A stretch of DNA of 9,955 bases from Actinomycetes bacterium (GCA_021793335.1 JAJYSW010000115.1:1-9955), one strand, 5' to 3'. Positions 1 to 6,997 are shown, counted from the stretch's first letter. Made by a program: numbers and translations. The notes: generated by a model not told the origin, from the sequence alone.

Positions 1-1265
1 TGCACGAACGGGAAGACCTCGCCGGAGCGGGTCAGCCCCCGCACGGCCGGCAGGCCACGGCCGGAGCCCTCGCACAGCAACAGGTTCCCGCTCGGAGCGA
101 CGGTGACGTCGTCGGGGGAGGACAGCAGCTCGGCATCCGGGGACTCGAACACGAGCTTCAGGAGCCCTCCGCGTTCGTCCGGCGTGTACTCCCAGATCTG
201 GCCCTCGCCTTCGTCGCCGCCGGAGGCCGAGGCGAGGTAGACCGCGCCCTCACCCCACCAGCAGCCCTCCAGGCGGCCGAACACCGCCGCGCCGCGGGCC
301 CAGCCCTGGTTGAACACCGCGAGCGGCACCGCTTCGGCGTCGCGGGGATCCGGTTCGTCGATATCGACCCATTCGACCGGGATGGACTTCCCGACCCGCC
401 GGCCCGTGCGGGTGTCGAAGTTCCACTCGCCGGTGGCCTTCAACATCTGGAGCCGCCCGCCCTCGGCGAGCCGGCCCGGCGTCTTCGGCAGGAAGCGGTA
501 GAACCCGGCGGTGCTCCGGTCCTCGGTCTCGTAGACGATCCTGGTGCCCGGATCGACCGCGACGGCCTCGTGTGCGAACCGGCCCATCGCCTTCAGTGGA
601 ACGGGAGCGACCTCCCGCGAGGCGTGCGAGGGCACCTCGAAGACATAGCCGTGCTCGGTGTCCCGGCCGCCGCCGGTCCCGGCCGTGGTCGCCTCGCACG
701 ACAGCCATGAGCCCCACGGGGTCGGGCCGCCGGCCCGGTTCGCGAGCGTGCCGGACAGGGACCGCCAGGCCCGCTCCAGCACCGGCGCCCCCTGTTCCCA
801 GCGGATCGACATCGTGGTGACGCCGCCGCCGTCGAGCGGATCGGAACGCTCTTCGTGGTTGCGGAGCAGACGCCACACCCCGGCCTCGCCGGTGGCGAAA
901 CAGGCCATCGCGCCGTGGCCGAGCGGCACCGTGCCGCCGTCGGACATGGGGCCGCCGGCCGTCGCGAGCACTCGGAAGTCGAAGCCCTCGGGCAGCCACA
1001 GGGTCTGCTCGAAGCCCGACTCGGCGTCGGTGCGGGTGAGCTCGCGAGGTTCGCCGTAACCGCCGCCGTGCCCACAGGTCTTGTCCTTGCGGCCGTCCTT
1101 CGCGGAGGCGGCCCGGGCGGCCATGCCCTCCATGGCCGCGAGGGCGAACAGTCCGGTGGCCGCGCCGCGCCGCCGGAACGCCCGGCGGCGCGGTCGCTTG
1201 AGACGAGCGGAGCCCGAAGCGGGCCTGACCGGCGGCGCCGAAGACCCCTGCGTGCGACTGGTCAA
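1..1265 (-). CDS. PhoX/DUF839-family secreted phosphatase, C-terminus cut by window edge
   Basis: The visible 421 residues match the PhoX/DUF839 family: Ca/Fe-dependent, Tat-exported phosphatases that release phosphate from organic esters outside the cytoplasm. An Arg-rich N-region (RPRRRAFRRRG, about 24-34), a short hydrophobic stretch and an ARAASA site near residue 55 look like a Tat signal peptide, although Glu46 inside the hydrophobic part is unusual. Family-type motifs follow in order: RNHEE (135-139), WGSWLSCEA (184-192, whose Cys resembles the iron-ligand Cys of PhoX), MGRFAHEAVAVDP (227-239), VYETEDRS (244-251), GFYRFLP (254-260), a RLEGCWW segment (331-337) and SPDDVTVAPSGNLLLCEG (383-400). 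I chose the TTG start because GGAAGGAG lies 7 bases upstream and the next in-frame Met lies inside the signal peptide. The missing C-terminus lies beyond base 1. The family is sure; substrate and activity are inferred, since many DUF839 proteins are untested. Confidence 0.9.
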   Translation of the reverse strand, partial: MTSRTQGSSAPPVRPASGSARLKRPRRRAFRRRGAATGLFALAAMEGMAARAASAKDGRKDKTCGHGGGYGEPRELTRTDAESGFEQTLWLPEGFDFRVLATAGGPMSDGGTVPLGHGAMACFATGEAGVWRLLRNHEERSDPLDGGGVTTMSIRWEQGAPVLERAWRSLSGTLANRAGGPTPWGSWLSCEATTAGTGGGRDTEHGYVFEVPSHASREVAPVPLKAMGRFAHEAVAVDPGTRIVYETEDRSTAGFYRFLPKTPGRLAEGGRLQMLKATGEWNFDTRTGRRVGKSIPVEWVDIDEPDPRDAEAVPLAVFNQGWARGAAVFGRLEGCWWGEGAVYLASASGGDEGEGQIWEYTPDERGGLLKLVFESPDAELLSSPDDVTVAPSGNLLLCEGSGRGLPAVRGLTRSGEVFPFV

Positions 1266-1272
1266 GATCGTG

Positions 1273-1280
1273 CTCCTTCC
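1273..1280 (-). promoter_or_regulatory. Ribosome binding site fixing a TTG start
   Basis: On the minus strand GGAAGGAG sits 7 bases before TTG (1265-1263). It is the only good Shine-Dalgarno sequence near the 5' end of the phosphatase gene. No ATG or GTG in that frame lies near it, so it decides for the rare TTG start. Confidence 0.75.
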
Positions 1281-1333
1281 GTGAGCGCCGGTCGCGTCAC
1301 CGACGGCACCGATGTTCCCGGCCGCAGGGGAGT

Positions 1334-1366
1334 GGCGGGGAATCGGAACATGAACGGCGGTTGACC
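1334..1366 (-). promoter_or_regulatory. Candidate PHO box (three 11-bp PhoP direct-repeat units)
   Basis: Read on the minus strand, three contiguous 11-mers occur: GGTCAACCGCC, GTTCATGTTCC and GATTCCCCGCC. Against the Streptomyces PhoP repeat unit as I recall it (G, G/T, TCA, three pyrimidines, R, G/C, G) they match at about 9, 8 and 7 of 11 positions. They lie about 70-100 bases upstream of the phosphatase start, where phosphate-starvation activation would be expected. The third unit is weak, and no clear -10 was found downstream, so this is a candidate only. Confidence 0.4.
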
Positions 1367-1411
1367 ACCCGCATAAGCCTTCACCGCCTCCGGAATGTCG
1401 GACCAAGCTGC

Positions 1412-1424
1412 CACAATAGGTCCC
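1412..1424 (+). promoter_or_regulatory. Putative -10 element for leaderless ligA transcript
   Basis: CACAAT (1412-1417) is followed by 7 bases and then GTG at 1425, the spacing expected if transcription starts on or next to the first base of the start codon. No Shine-Dalgarno sequence precedes this GTG or the upstream ATG at 1395. No convincing -35 was found 16-18 bases upstream, which is common for actinobacterial promoters. Confidence 0.5.
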
Positions 1425-3614
1425 GTGAGCACCGCAGACACCGATTTCAACGAAGACCGCGCACGCCACGAGGCTTTGTCCGCCGAGATCACCGAGCACC
1501 GCCGCCGCTATTACGCGGAGAACGCGCCGACGATCTCCGACGCCCGGTTCGACGAGCTCATGCGTGAACTGATCGACGTGGAGACGCGCCACCCCGAGTT
1601 GAAGGGCGCCGATTCGCCCACCGAACAGGTCGGCACGTTCTCCGAGGCGTTCACCCCGGTGCGGCACCTGGAGAAGATGCTCAGCCTCCAAGACGTCTTC
1701 AACGAGGAGGAGGTCCGGCTCTGGGCCGAGCGGGTCTCCGAGGAGGCCGCGGACGCCCAGTACCTCTGCGAACTCAAGATCGACGGCCTCGCGATCGCCC
1801 TCGTCTATGAAGAAGGCCGCCTCGTCAGGGCGGCCACCAGGGGCGACGGCGTCATCGGCGAGGACGTCTCCGCGAACGTCGCCACCATCGCCGCCGTCCC
1901 CCAACAGCTGCGGATCGCCGAGGGTCTCGACATGCCCGAGCTGCTCGAAGTCCGCGGCGAGGTCTACTTCCCCAGCGCCGACTTCGAGAAACTCAACGAG
2001 TCCCGGGTCGCCGCCGGCGAAGCCCCCTTCGCCAACCCGCGCAATGCCGCCGCCGGGTCCCTGCGGCAGAAGGACGCCGCCAAGACCGCCGAGCGGCCGC
2101 TCGACTTCATCGCCCACGGCCTGGGCGCCCTGCGCGGCTTCCGGCCGCACTCCCAGTCCCATGCCTATGCCGCCCTCGACGCCTGGGGCCTGCCCACGAG
2201 TCCCTACTGGCGCGTGGTCGACACGATGGAGGAGGTCTTCGACTACATCCACGAGTTCGGCCGCCAGCGCCACGCGCTGGTCCACGAGATCGACGGGGTC
2301 GTCGTCAAACTCGACGACATCGCCTCCCAGCGCCGACTCGGGGCCACCTCCCGCACTCCTCGCTGGGCCGTCGCCTATAAGTTCCCTCCCGAGGAGGTCA
2401 ACACGAAGCTCCTCGACATCAAGGTCTCGATCGGGCGCACCGGCCGCGCCACCCCCTACGCGGTGCTGGAGCCCGTCCGCGTGGACGGTTCCGAAGTCGA
2501 GTTCGCGACCCTCCACAACGCCGACCAGGTCAAGGCCAAGGGCGTCAAGATCGGTGACACCATCGTGCTGCGCAAGGCCGGCGACGTCATCCCCGAGGTC
2601 GTTGCGCCCGTCGTCGCCGCCCGCGACGGCTCCGAGCGCGATTTCGCCATGCCCGAGTCCTGCCCCGAATGCGATTGGACGCTCGCTCCGGCCTCCGAAG
2701 GCGATGTCGACCTGCGATGCCCGAACGCCCGCTCCTGTCCCGCGCAGTTGCGCGAGCGGCTGTTCTATCTCGCCGGTCGCTCGTGCTTCGACATCGACCG
2801 CATGGGCTACATCGCCTGCACCGCGCTCGTCCAGCCCCTGTCGCCGGCCGAACCGGTCCTGAAAGACGAGAGCGGCGTGTTCGACCTCCACATGGACGAG
2901 CTGCTGCCGGTCCGGGTCGTCGTCCGCGACCCCGACTCGGGACTGCCCAAGATCGACAAGAAGACCGGCGAGGACAAGACCGCCACGCCCTTCGCCAGGA
3001 AACCCGATCCCAAGACCGGCGAGGTCCTTCCGCGCAAGACCGCCGAGGCGATGCTGGAGAACCTCCGCGGGGCCAAATCGCAGCCGCTGTGGCGCGTGAT
3101 CAACGCCCTGTCCATCCGCCATGTCGGCCCCGTCGCCGCGCAGGCCCTCGCCGAGCATTTCGGTGATATGGACCGCCTCATCGGGGCCGATGAGGCCGAA
3201 CTGGCCGATATCGACGGCGTCGGCCCCGCGATCGCCGCGTCCGTCAAGGACTGGTTCGCCGTCGACTGGCGCCGCGAGATCATCGAACGCTGGCGGGCCG
3301 CGGGCGTGCGCATGGTCGACGAGGCGCCCTCGGGCACCGAGGCCGTCGCCAAGACCCTCGCCGGAGCCACCGTCGTCATCACCGGGGCGATCCCCGACCA
3401 CACCCGTGAGAGCGCCGCGGCGGCGGTCAAGGCCCGCGGCGGGAAGGTCACCTCCTCGGTCTCGAAGAAGACCAGCGCCGTGGTCGCCGGCGATAAGCCG
3501 GGTTCGAAACACGACAGGGCAGTGGAACTGGGCGTGCGTGTGGTGCCGGGCGAGGAATTCGAACAGATGCTCGCCGAGGGCCTGGGCGAAGGTGACGAGT
3601 CCGACCCTGAATGA
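1425..3614 (+). CDS. ligA: NAD+-dependent DNA ligase LigA
   Basis: Essential replicative and repair ligase that seals nicks using NAD+. The 729 residues cover the full family layout. An N-terminal Ia-type domain contains RRRYY (26-30). The adenylation domain has the KIDG motif with nucleotidyl-acceptor Lys118 and a second HEIDGVVVK motif (288-295). An OB fold starts near GRTGRATPYAVLEPV (337-351). A four-Cys zinc finger has C413, C416, C432 and C438. Helix-hairpin-helix repeats span about 450-611 and a BRCT domain about 644-720. A hydrophilic Lys/Asp-rich insertion occupies about 499-535 compared with E. coli LigA. GTG 1425 is preferred because it leaves the usual short leader before the conserved Ia domain and suits a leaderless transcript; in-frame ATG 1395 would add 10 residues and has no ribosome binding site. 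The gene diverges from the phosphatase and stands alone. Confidence 0.97.
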   Translation: MSTADTDFNEDRARHEALSAEITEHRRRYYAENAPTISDARFDELMRELIDVETRHPELKGADSPTEQVGTFSEAFTPVRHLEKMLSLQDVFNEEEVRLWAERVSEEAADAQYLCELKIDGLAIALVYEEGRLVRAATRGDGVIGEDVSANVATIAAVPQQLRIAEGLDMPELLEVRGEVYFPSADFEKLNESRVAAGEAPFANPRNAAAGSLRQKDAAKTAERPLDFIAHGLGALRGFRPHSQSHAYAALDAWGLPTSPYWRVVDTMEEVFDYIHEFGRQRHALVHEIDGVVVKLDDIASQRRLGATSRTPRWAVAYKFPPEEVNTKLLDIKVSIGRTGRATPYAVLEPVRVDGSEVEFATLHNADQVKAKGVKIGDTIVLRKAGDVIPEVVAPVVAARDGSERDFAMPESCPECDWTLAPASEGDVDLRCPNARSCPAQLRERLFYLAGRSCFDIDRMGYIACTALVQPLSPAEPVLKDESGVFDLHMDELLPVRVVVRDPDSGLPKIDKKTGEDKTATPFARKPDPKTGEVLPRKTAEAMLENLRGAKSQPLWRVINALSIRHVGPVAAQALAEHFGDMDRLIGADEAELADIDGVGPAIAASVKDWFAVDWRREIIERWRAAGVRMVDEAPSGTEAVAKTLAGATVVITGAIPDHTRESAAAAVKARGGKVTSSVSKKTSAVVAGDKPGSKHDRAVELGVRVVPGEEFEQMLAEGLGEGDESDPE

Positions 3615-3624
3615 TCACAATTCG

Positions 3625-3663
3625 GTAACGATCCGTATTTCTCCCCAGGGGGGCCCTCGTTAC
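3625..3663. repeat. 7-bp inverted repeat just after ligA
   Basis: GTAACGA (3625-3631) and TCGTTAC (3657-3663) are perfect reverse complements flanking 25 bases that include a C4-A-G6-C3 run. It begins 11 bases after the ligA stop. It could be part of a ligA terminator or a protein-binding site. The long loop and absence of a T-tract make termination uncertain. Confidence 0.3.
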
Positions 3664-3759
3664 AACAAGGCAGAGTCATTGCGTGGAAGCGTCCCGCATC
3701 GCAGCGAAGGGCCGTCCCATCCCGCCCGAGGCGGCCGCGAACGCGTGCCCGCCGGGGCC

Positions 3760-3791
3760 GAAACCGCCGCCGATGGGCGGATAGCGGTTTC
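3760..3791 (+). terminator. Strong hairpin, possible terminator or regulatory structure
   Basis: GAAACCGC (3760-3767) pairs perfectly with GCGGTTTC (3784-3791). Inside, CGCC (3768-3771) pairs with GGCG (3776-3779) around a GATG tetraloop, leaving a 4-base bulge on the right arm. The right arm ends in TTTCT and the left arm starts with AAA, as in bidirectional terminators. Its distance of 146 bases from the ligA stop leaves an operator or leader structure possible as well. Confidence 0.4.
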
Positions 3792-3843
3792 TGTCACGGA
3801 TGTGTCGCGCCTGGTCACATCTATGCCGCATGTGCCCCCGGCA

Positions 3844-3872
3844 TTGTCCGGGAGCGAAATTCGCGATATGAC
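3844..3872 (+). promoter_or_regulatory. Candidate sigma-70-type promoter of the GGDEF-EAL gene
   Basis: TTGTCC (3844-3849) and TATGAC (3867-3872) are separated by 17 bases, each matching the housekeeping consensus at four of six positions. Transcription would begin near 3879 and give a leader of about 70 bases before the start codon at 3948. The GCGAA-A-TTCGC palindrome fills much of the spacer. Confidence 0.4.
3854..3864. repeat. Perfect 11-bp palindrome in promoter spacer, possible operator
   Basis: GCGAA-A-TTCGC is a perfect 5-1-5 inverted repeat lying between the proposed -35 and -10 elements, a placement typical of repressor operators. Another inverted pair, ATGCCG (3823-3828) and CGGCAT (3839-3844), lies directly upstream and touches the -35. 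I do not recognise the cognate regulator. It does not match the BldD or LexA consensus I know. Confidence 0.3.
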
Positions 3873-3935
3873 AGAGGAGTCGGTCACGGCTGGTCAACGG
3901 TGATTCTGGCGCGTCACCGTGGAGGCCGTGGCAGT

Positions 3936-3943
3936 GGGAGGAG
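3936..3943 (+). promoter_or_regulatory. Ribosome binding site choosing the start at 3948
   Basis: GGGAGGAG lies 4 bases before ATG 3948 (6 bases measured from the GGAGG core). It rules against the upstream in-frame ATG at 3900, which has no such signal. Confidence 0.75.
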
Positions 3944-3947
3944 CGAT

Positions 3948-5972
3948 ATGGCCACGACGCTCATGCGCAACACCGCGCCGCGCGAGCATCCGGGCCGGTA
4001 TTACGGCTACCTGGCGGCGGTGGCCGTATGCTCGATCGTGGCCGCGATCGTGACGGCGGCCCACGCGGGCGCCCCCGATATCGGGTGGCTCAAGGTGCCC
4101 TTCGCGCTGTGGCTCACCGCCGGCCTCGCCCTGGTCGCCGAACTCCGGCCCGCCCGCTGGGGCGGACTGCGCATGTCGCCGATCGCCATGATCTCCCTGG
4201 CCTACGTCTACGCGATCATGGTCACCTGGGGCTTCCTCCCCGCCCTGATCGTCCAGTGCGCGGCGATGACAGTGCTGTTCGTGCAACTCGGCTCATCGGT
4301 GTGGCGCTCGGCGTTCAACCTCTCGCAGATGGGCATCGCCCTGTGCGCGGCATGGTGGACCTGGACGGCGGCCTCCGGCGGCCCGTGGACCGCCTCCCCG
4401 CCCCAGATCCTCGGCCTCCTGGCCGCCGGCATGGTCTGGAGCGTCGTCTCCACCGCCCACGTCGCGATGGCGATGAAGATGCGCGCCGGCGGCTCCTGGG
4501 CCGAGCATTTCCGCGCCTGGTTCAAAAGCGAATGGACGCTGCGCCTGACCTTGACCGCGGTCGCACCGCTGCTCGCGATCGCCGCGACCACCTCCTGGTG
4601 GCTGGTGGCCGTCTCCGCCATCCCCGTCTTCAGCGTCTACCGAATCCTCCAGACCGCCGCCGAGCGCGAACGCGAGGCCGAACGCGACCCCCTCACCGGC
4701 CTGCTCGACCGCAAAGGCTTCCAGCAGGCCGTCGAACGCAAACTCGTCGACGCCGGCGAGACCGACACCGCCGTCGCCGTCATGATCCTCGACCTCGACC
4801 GCTTCGCCGACGTGAACTCGGCGCTCGGCCACGACATCGGCGATAAACTCCTGGTGGAGCTCGCCGAACGGTTCCTCGCCGACAAACCCCCGGGCAAGGC
4901 CATCGCCCGACTCGGCGGGGACGAATTCGCGTTCGTGTGGGCCGAGCTCGACGGCATGACCGACCCGCTCGAATGCGCCAGGGAGATCCGCGCCCGACTC
5001 GACAAGGCCATCGTCCTCGACGACGTCTCCATCGAGATCGACGGCTCGGTCGGCGTCGCGGTCTTCCCCGAGGACGGCCGCGACTACCAGACCCTGTTCC
5101 GCCACGCCGACATCGCCATGGACGAATCGAAGAAGCGCGTGGCGACCTACGCCCGCTACGCCCCCGAATTCGACCACCACTCGCCCGAACGGCTCATACT
5201 CCTCGGCGACCTGCGCCGCGCCCTGGACCACCCCGACGCGCCCGGCGTCAACCTCTACTACCAGCCGCAAGTGTGTCTCACCACCGGCGAGGTCCTCGGC
5301 GCCGAGGCGCTGCTGCGCTACCACCACCCCGAACGGGGCATGGTCAACCCCGCCGAGATCATCGCCACCGCCGAACACTCCTCGGTCATGCGGATGCTCA
5401 CCGAACGCGTCGTCGACATCGCCCTGCGACAGCTCAGGCACTGGAACGACGCGGGCTACCGGATGCGGATGGCCGTCAACGTCAGCGTCCGCGACCTCCA
5501 GTCCCCGGACTTCACCGACTACCTCACCGAGCGGATCGACGCCTACGGCGTGGAAGCCTCGCGCCTCCAACTGGAGATCACCGAGAGCGCCCTCATGGCC
5601 GATCCGCGCCGCGTGGTCGACAATGTGCAACGCCTCTCCGACCTCGGCCTGGGCATCAGCCTCGACGACTTCGGGACGGGCTTCTCGTCCATGCAGCACC
5701 TGCGGGGACTCCCGGTCACCGAGATCAAGATCGACCGGACGTTCGTGACCAGCCTGAACGACCGCGCCGACAACGCCGCGATCGTCTCCACCACCATCGA
5801 CCTGGGCCGGGCGCTGGACGTCTGCGTCGTGGCCGAAGGCGTCGAGGACGAGAATGTCCGCAAGCAGTTGGAAGGCTGGGGCTGCCACGCCGCGCAGGGC
5901 TGGCACTTCGCCAAACCGATGAGCGCCGACGACTTCGACCGCTGGCTCGTCCACCACCGCGCCTCCCGCTGA
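3948..5972 (+). CDS. Membrane-anchored GGDEF-EAL protein (c-di-GMP synthase/phosphodiesterase)
   Basis: A 674-residue bifunctional-type enzyme of c-di-GMP turnover in the inner membrane. Residues 19-233 hold about seven or eight hydrophobic segments (roughly 19-38, 47-65, 77-114, 122-142, 152-176, 197-233) that may sense a signal. The GGDEF domain (about 245-400) has metal-binding DLD (282-284), NSALGHDIGD (290-299) and an intact GGDEF (323-327). The RxxD inhibitory site is replaced by PPGK (314-317). The EAL domain (about 415-665) keeps EALLR (453-457), N511, EITE (543-546), DDFGTG (573-578), K594, AEGVE (629-633) and Q650, so it looks able to hydrolyse c-di-GMP. Which activity dominates cannot be read from sequence. 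The layout resembles RmdB-type proteins of Streptomyces. In that genus c-di-GMP controls development through BldD, but I found no BldD box upstream. It has its own promoter candidate and is followed 63 bases later by the sigma factor gene. Confidence 0.93.
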   Translation: MATTLMRNTAPREHPGRYYGYLAAVAVCSIVAAIVTAAHAGAPDIGWLKVPFALWLTAGLALVAELRPARWGGLRMSPIAMISLAYVYAIMVTWGFLPALIVQCAAMTVLFVQLGSSVWRSAFNLSQMGIALCAAWWTWTAASGGPWTASPPQILGLLAAGMVWSVVSTAHVAMAMKMRAGGSWAEHFRAWFKSEWTLRLTLTAVAPLLAIAATTSWWLVAVSAIPVFSVYRILQTAAEREREAERDPLTGLLDRKGFQQAVERKLVDAGETDTAVAVMILDLDRFADVNSALGHDIGDKLLVELAERFLADKPPGKAIARLGGDEFAFVWAELDGMTDPLECAREIRARLDKAIVLDDVSIEIDGSVGVAVFPEDGRDYQTLFRHADIAMDESKKRVATYARYAPEFDHHSPERLILLGDLRRALDHPDAPGVNLYYQPQVCLTTGEVLGAEALLRYHHPERGMVNPAEIIATAEHSSVMRMLTERVVDIALRQLRHWNDAGYRMRMAVNVSVRDLQSPDFTDYLTERIDAYGVEASRLQLEITESALMADPRRVVDNVQRLSDLGLGISLDDFGTGFSSMQHLRGLPVTEIKIDRTFVTSLNDRADNAAIVSTTIDLGRALDVCVVAEGVEDENVRKQLEGWGCHAAQGWHFAKPMSADDFDRWLVHHRASR

Positions 5973-5976
5973 CGGA

Positions 5977-5991
5977 CCTCCCCGGCGGAGG
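5977..5991 (+). terminator. Weak hairpin after the GGDEF-EAL gene
   Basis: CCTCC (5977-5981) and GGAGG (5987-5991) form a 5-bp stem with a 5-base loop, 4 bases after the stop codon. There is no T-tract, so it may end or only attenuate transcription into the sigma factor gene. Confidence 0.25.
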
Positions 5992-6020
5992 CGAACGGGC
6001 GTCGCATTGTCGCAGCCCCG

Positions 6021-6035
6021 TGGAATCGTGGTGAC
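6021..6035 (+). promoter_or_regulatory. Possible -10 for a near-leaderless sigma factor transcript
   Basis: TGGAAT (6021-6026) lies 9 bases before ATG 6036, and no good Shine-Dalgarno sequence precedes that ATG (only GGTGA, 2 bases away). This would fit a leaderless or very short leader transcript. No convincing -35 is visible, so support is weak. Confidence 0.25.
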
Positions 6036-6995
6036 ATGGACGACGTGCTCGACTCCTTCGAATCGCACCGCCGTGAACTGTGCGCCTACGCCTACCGAAT
6101 GCTCGGATCGTCATTCGAGGCCGAAGACGCGGTCCAGGAGGCGTTCACGCGGGCGTGGCGCTCTCACGGCTCCTTCGAGGGCCGCTCCAGTCTGCGTTCG
6201 TGGCTGTACCGGATCACCACCAACGTGTGCCTGGACATGATCAAGGGTCCGCAGCGCCGCGCCCGTCCCATGGACCTGGCGCCCGCCTCCGACGCCGGGT
6301 CGCCGCTGCCCGCGCCCGAACCGGCTTACGCGTGGGTCGAGCCGATCCCCGACGCGATGGCCTTCGGCGCCGACCCCGCCGATCGCACCGCCGCCAAGGA
6401 CTCGATGCGGCTCGCGTTCGTCGCCGCCGTCCAGCACCTTCCGGCCAGGCAGCGCGCCGTCATGATCATGCGCGAAGTGCTGCGGTTCTCCGCGGCCGAG
6501 ACCGCCGAGATCCTCCAGCTCAGCCCCGCGTCGGTCAACAGCGCCCTCCAGCGGGCCAAGGCCGCCCTGGAACGGATCCGTCCCTCGATCGCCGAGGGGC
6601 GCACGATCGACGACGCCGACCTCAAACGTCTCGTGGACGACTACGTCGCCGCGTTCGAGTCCTACGACATGAGAGCGCTGACCGCCCTGCTGCACCGGGA
6701 CGTGGCCCTGTCCATGCCGCCGTTCCCGATGTGGATCCAAGGACCCGACGCCGTCGCCGAATTCATGCTCGGCGTCGGCGGCTCCTGCCGCGGCTCGCGA
6801 CTCGTCCCCGTCGGCGCCAACGGCCTGCCCGCGTTCGGGCACTACCGACCGAGCGGACGGCCCGGCGTGTGGCGACCGTGGTCGATCACCGTCCTGGAAG
6901 TCGACCACGGCCGCATCACCGGCCTGAACCACTTCCTCGACACCGCCCGCCTCTTCCCGCTGTTCGGTCTGCCCGGCGAGCACCGGGAGGCATGA
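6036..6995 (+). CDS. ECF-type RNA polymerase sigma factor with C-terminal SnoaL-like domain
   Basis: A 319-residue sigma factor that would direct RNA polymerase to a specific promoter set. Region 2 (about 8-72) carries FEAEDAVQEAFTRAW and SSLRSWLYRITTNVCLD. The linker includes WVEPIPD (100-106), typical of the SigG/TIGR02960-like group. Region 4 (about 121-180) has LPARQRAVMIMREVLRFS and the helix-turn-helix around ETAEILQLSPASVNSALQRA. The tail (about 195-312) is a SnoaL/NTF2-like fold ending in ITGLNHFLDTARLFPLFGLP. In SnoaL-tailed ECF factors this extension is known or proposed to regulate the sigma factor in place of a separate anti-sigma factor. No anti-sigma gene lies next to it. It follows the GGDEF-EAL gene on the same strand after 63 bases, so co-transcription is possible. 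Its targets cannot be read from this window. Confidence 0.92.
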   Translation: MDDVLDSFESHRRELCAYAYRMLGSSFEAEDAVQEAFTRAWRSHGSFEGRSSLRSWLYRITTNVCLDMIKGPQRRARPMDLAPASDAGSPLPAPEPAYAWVEPIPDAMAFGADPADRTAAKDSMRLAFVAAVQHLPARQRAVMIMREVLRFSAAETAEILQLSPASVNSALQRAKAALERIRPSIAEGRTIDDADLKRLVDDYVAAFESYDMRALTALLHRDVALSMPPFPMWIQGPDAVAEFMLGVGGSCRGSRLVPVGANGLPAFGHYRPSGRPGVWRPWSITVLEVDHGRITGLNHFLDTARLFPLFGLPGEHREA

Positions 6996-6997
6996 GC

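Larger units (their letters stand above)
3615..3947. other. 333-base structured intergenic region
   Basis: No gene is supported here. Reading frames through it lack ribosome binding sites and resemble no family. It holds several inverted repeats (3625-3663, 3760-3791, 3823-3844, 3854-3864), three GTCAC words (3794, 3814 and 3883) and a likely promoter for the downstream c-di-GMP gene. I recognised no riboswitch class in it. Confidence 0.6.

Noticed and set aside
3792..3816. TGTCACG followed by GGTC as an ECF promoter for the GGDEF-EAL gene
   Set aside because: The spacer is only 14 bases and the elements are imperfect. The TTGTCC/TATGAC pair at 3844-3872 is better placed.
3900..3947. Upstream ATG at 3900 for the GGDEF-EAL protein
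   Set aside because: It has no ribosome binding site, and the added residues are Arg/Gly-rich and unlike a membrane protein start. GGGAGGAG directly precedes ATG 3948.
3615..3947. BldD box or c-di-GMP riboswitch in the leader of the c-di-GMP gene
   Set aside because: No TNAC-N7-GTNA arrangement was found, and no GEMM-type conserved bases were recognised.
6008..6030. ECF41-like autoregulatory promoter (TGTCGCA followed by CGTG) before the sigma factor gene
   Set aside because: The spacing is 12 bases instead of about 16-17, and both elements deviate from the TGTCACA and CGTC consensus.
4293..6068. Long open frame on the minus strand opposite the GGDEF-EAL gene
   Set aside because: It is an antisense shadow caused by high third-position GC. 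Its product is Gly/Val/Asp-rich low-complexity sequence with no motifs, while the plus strand has complete catalytic domains.
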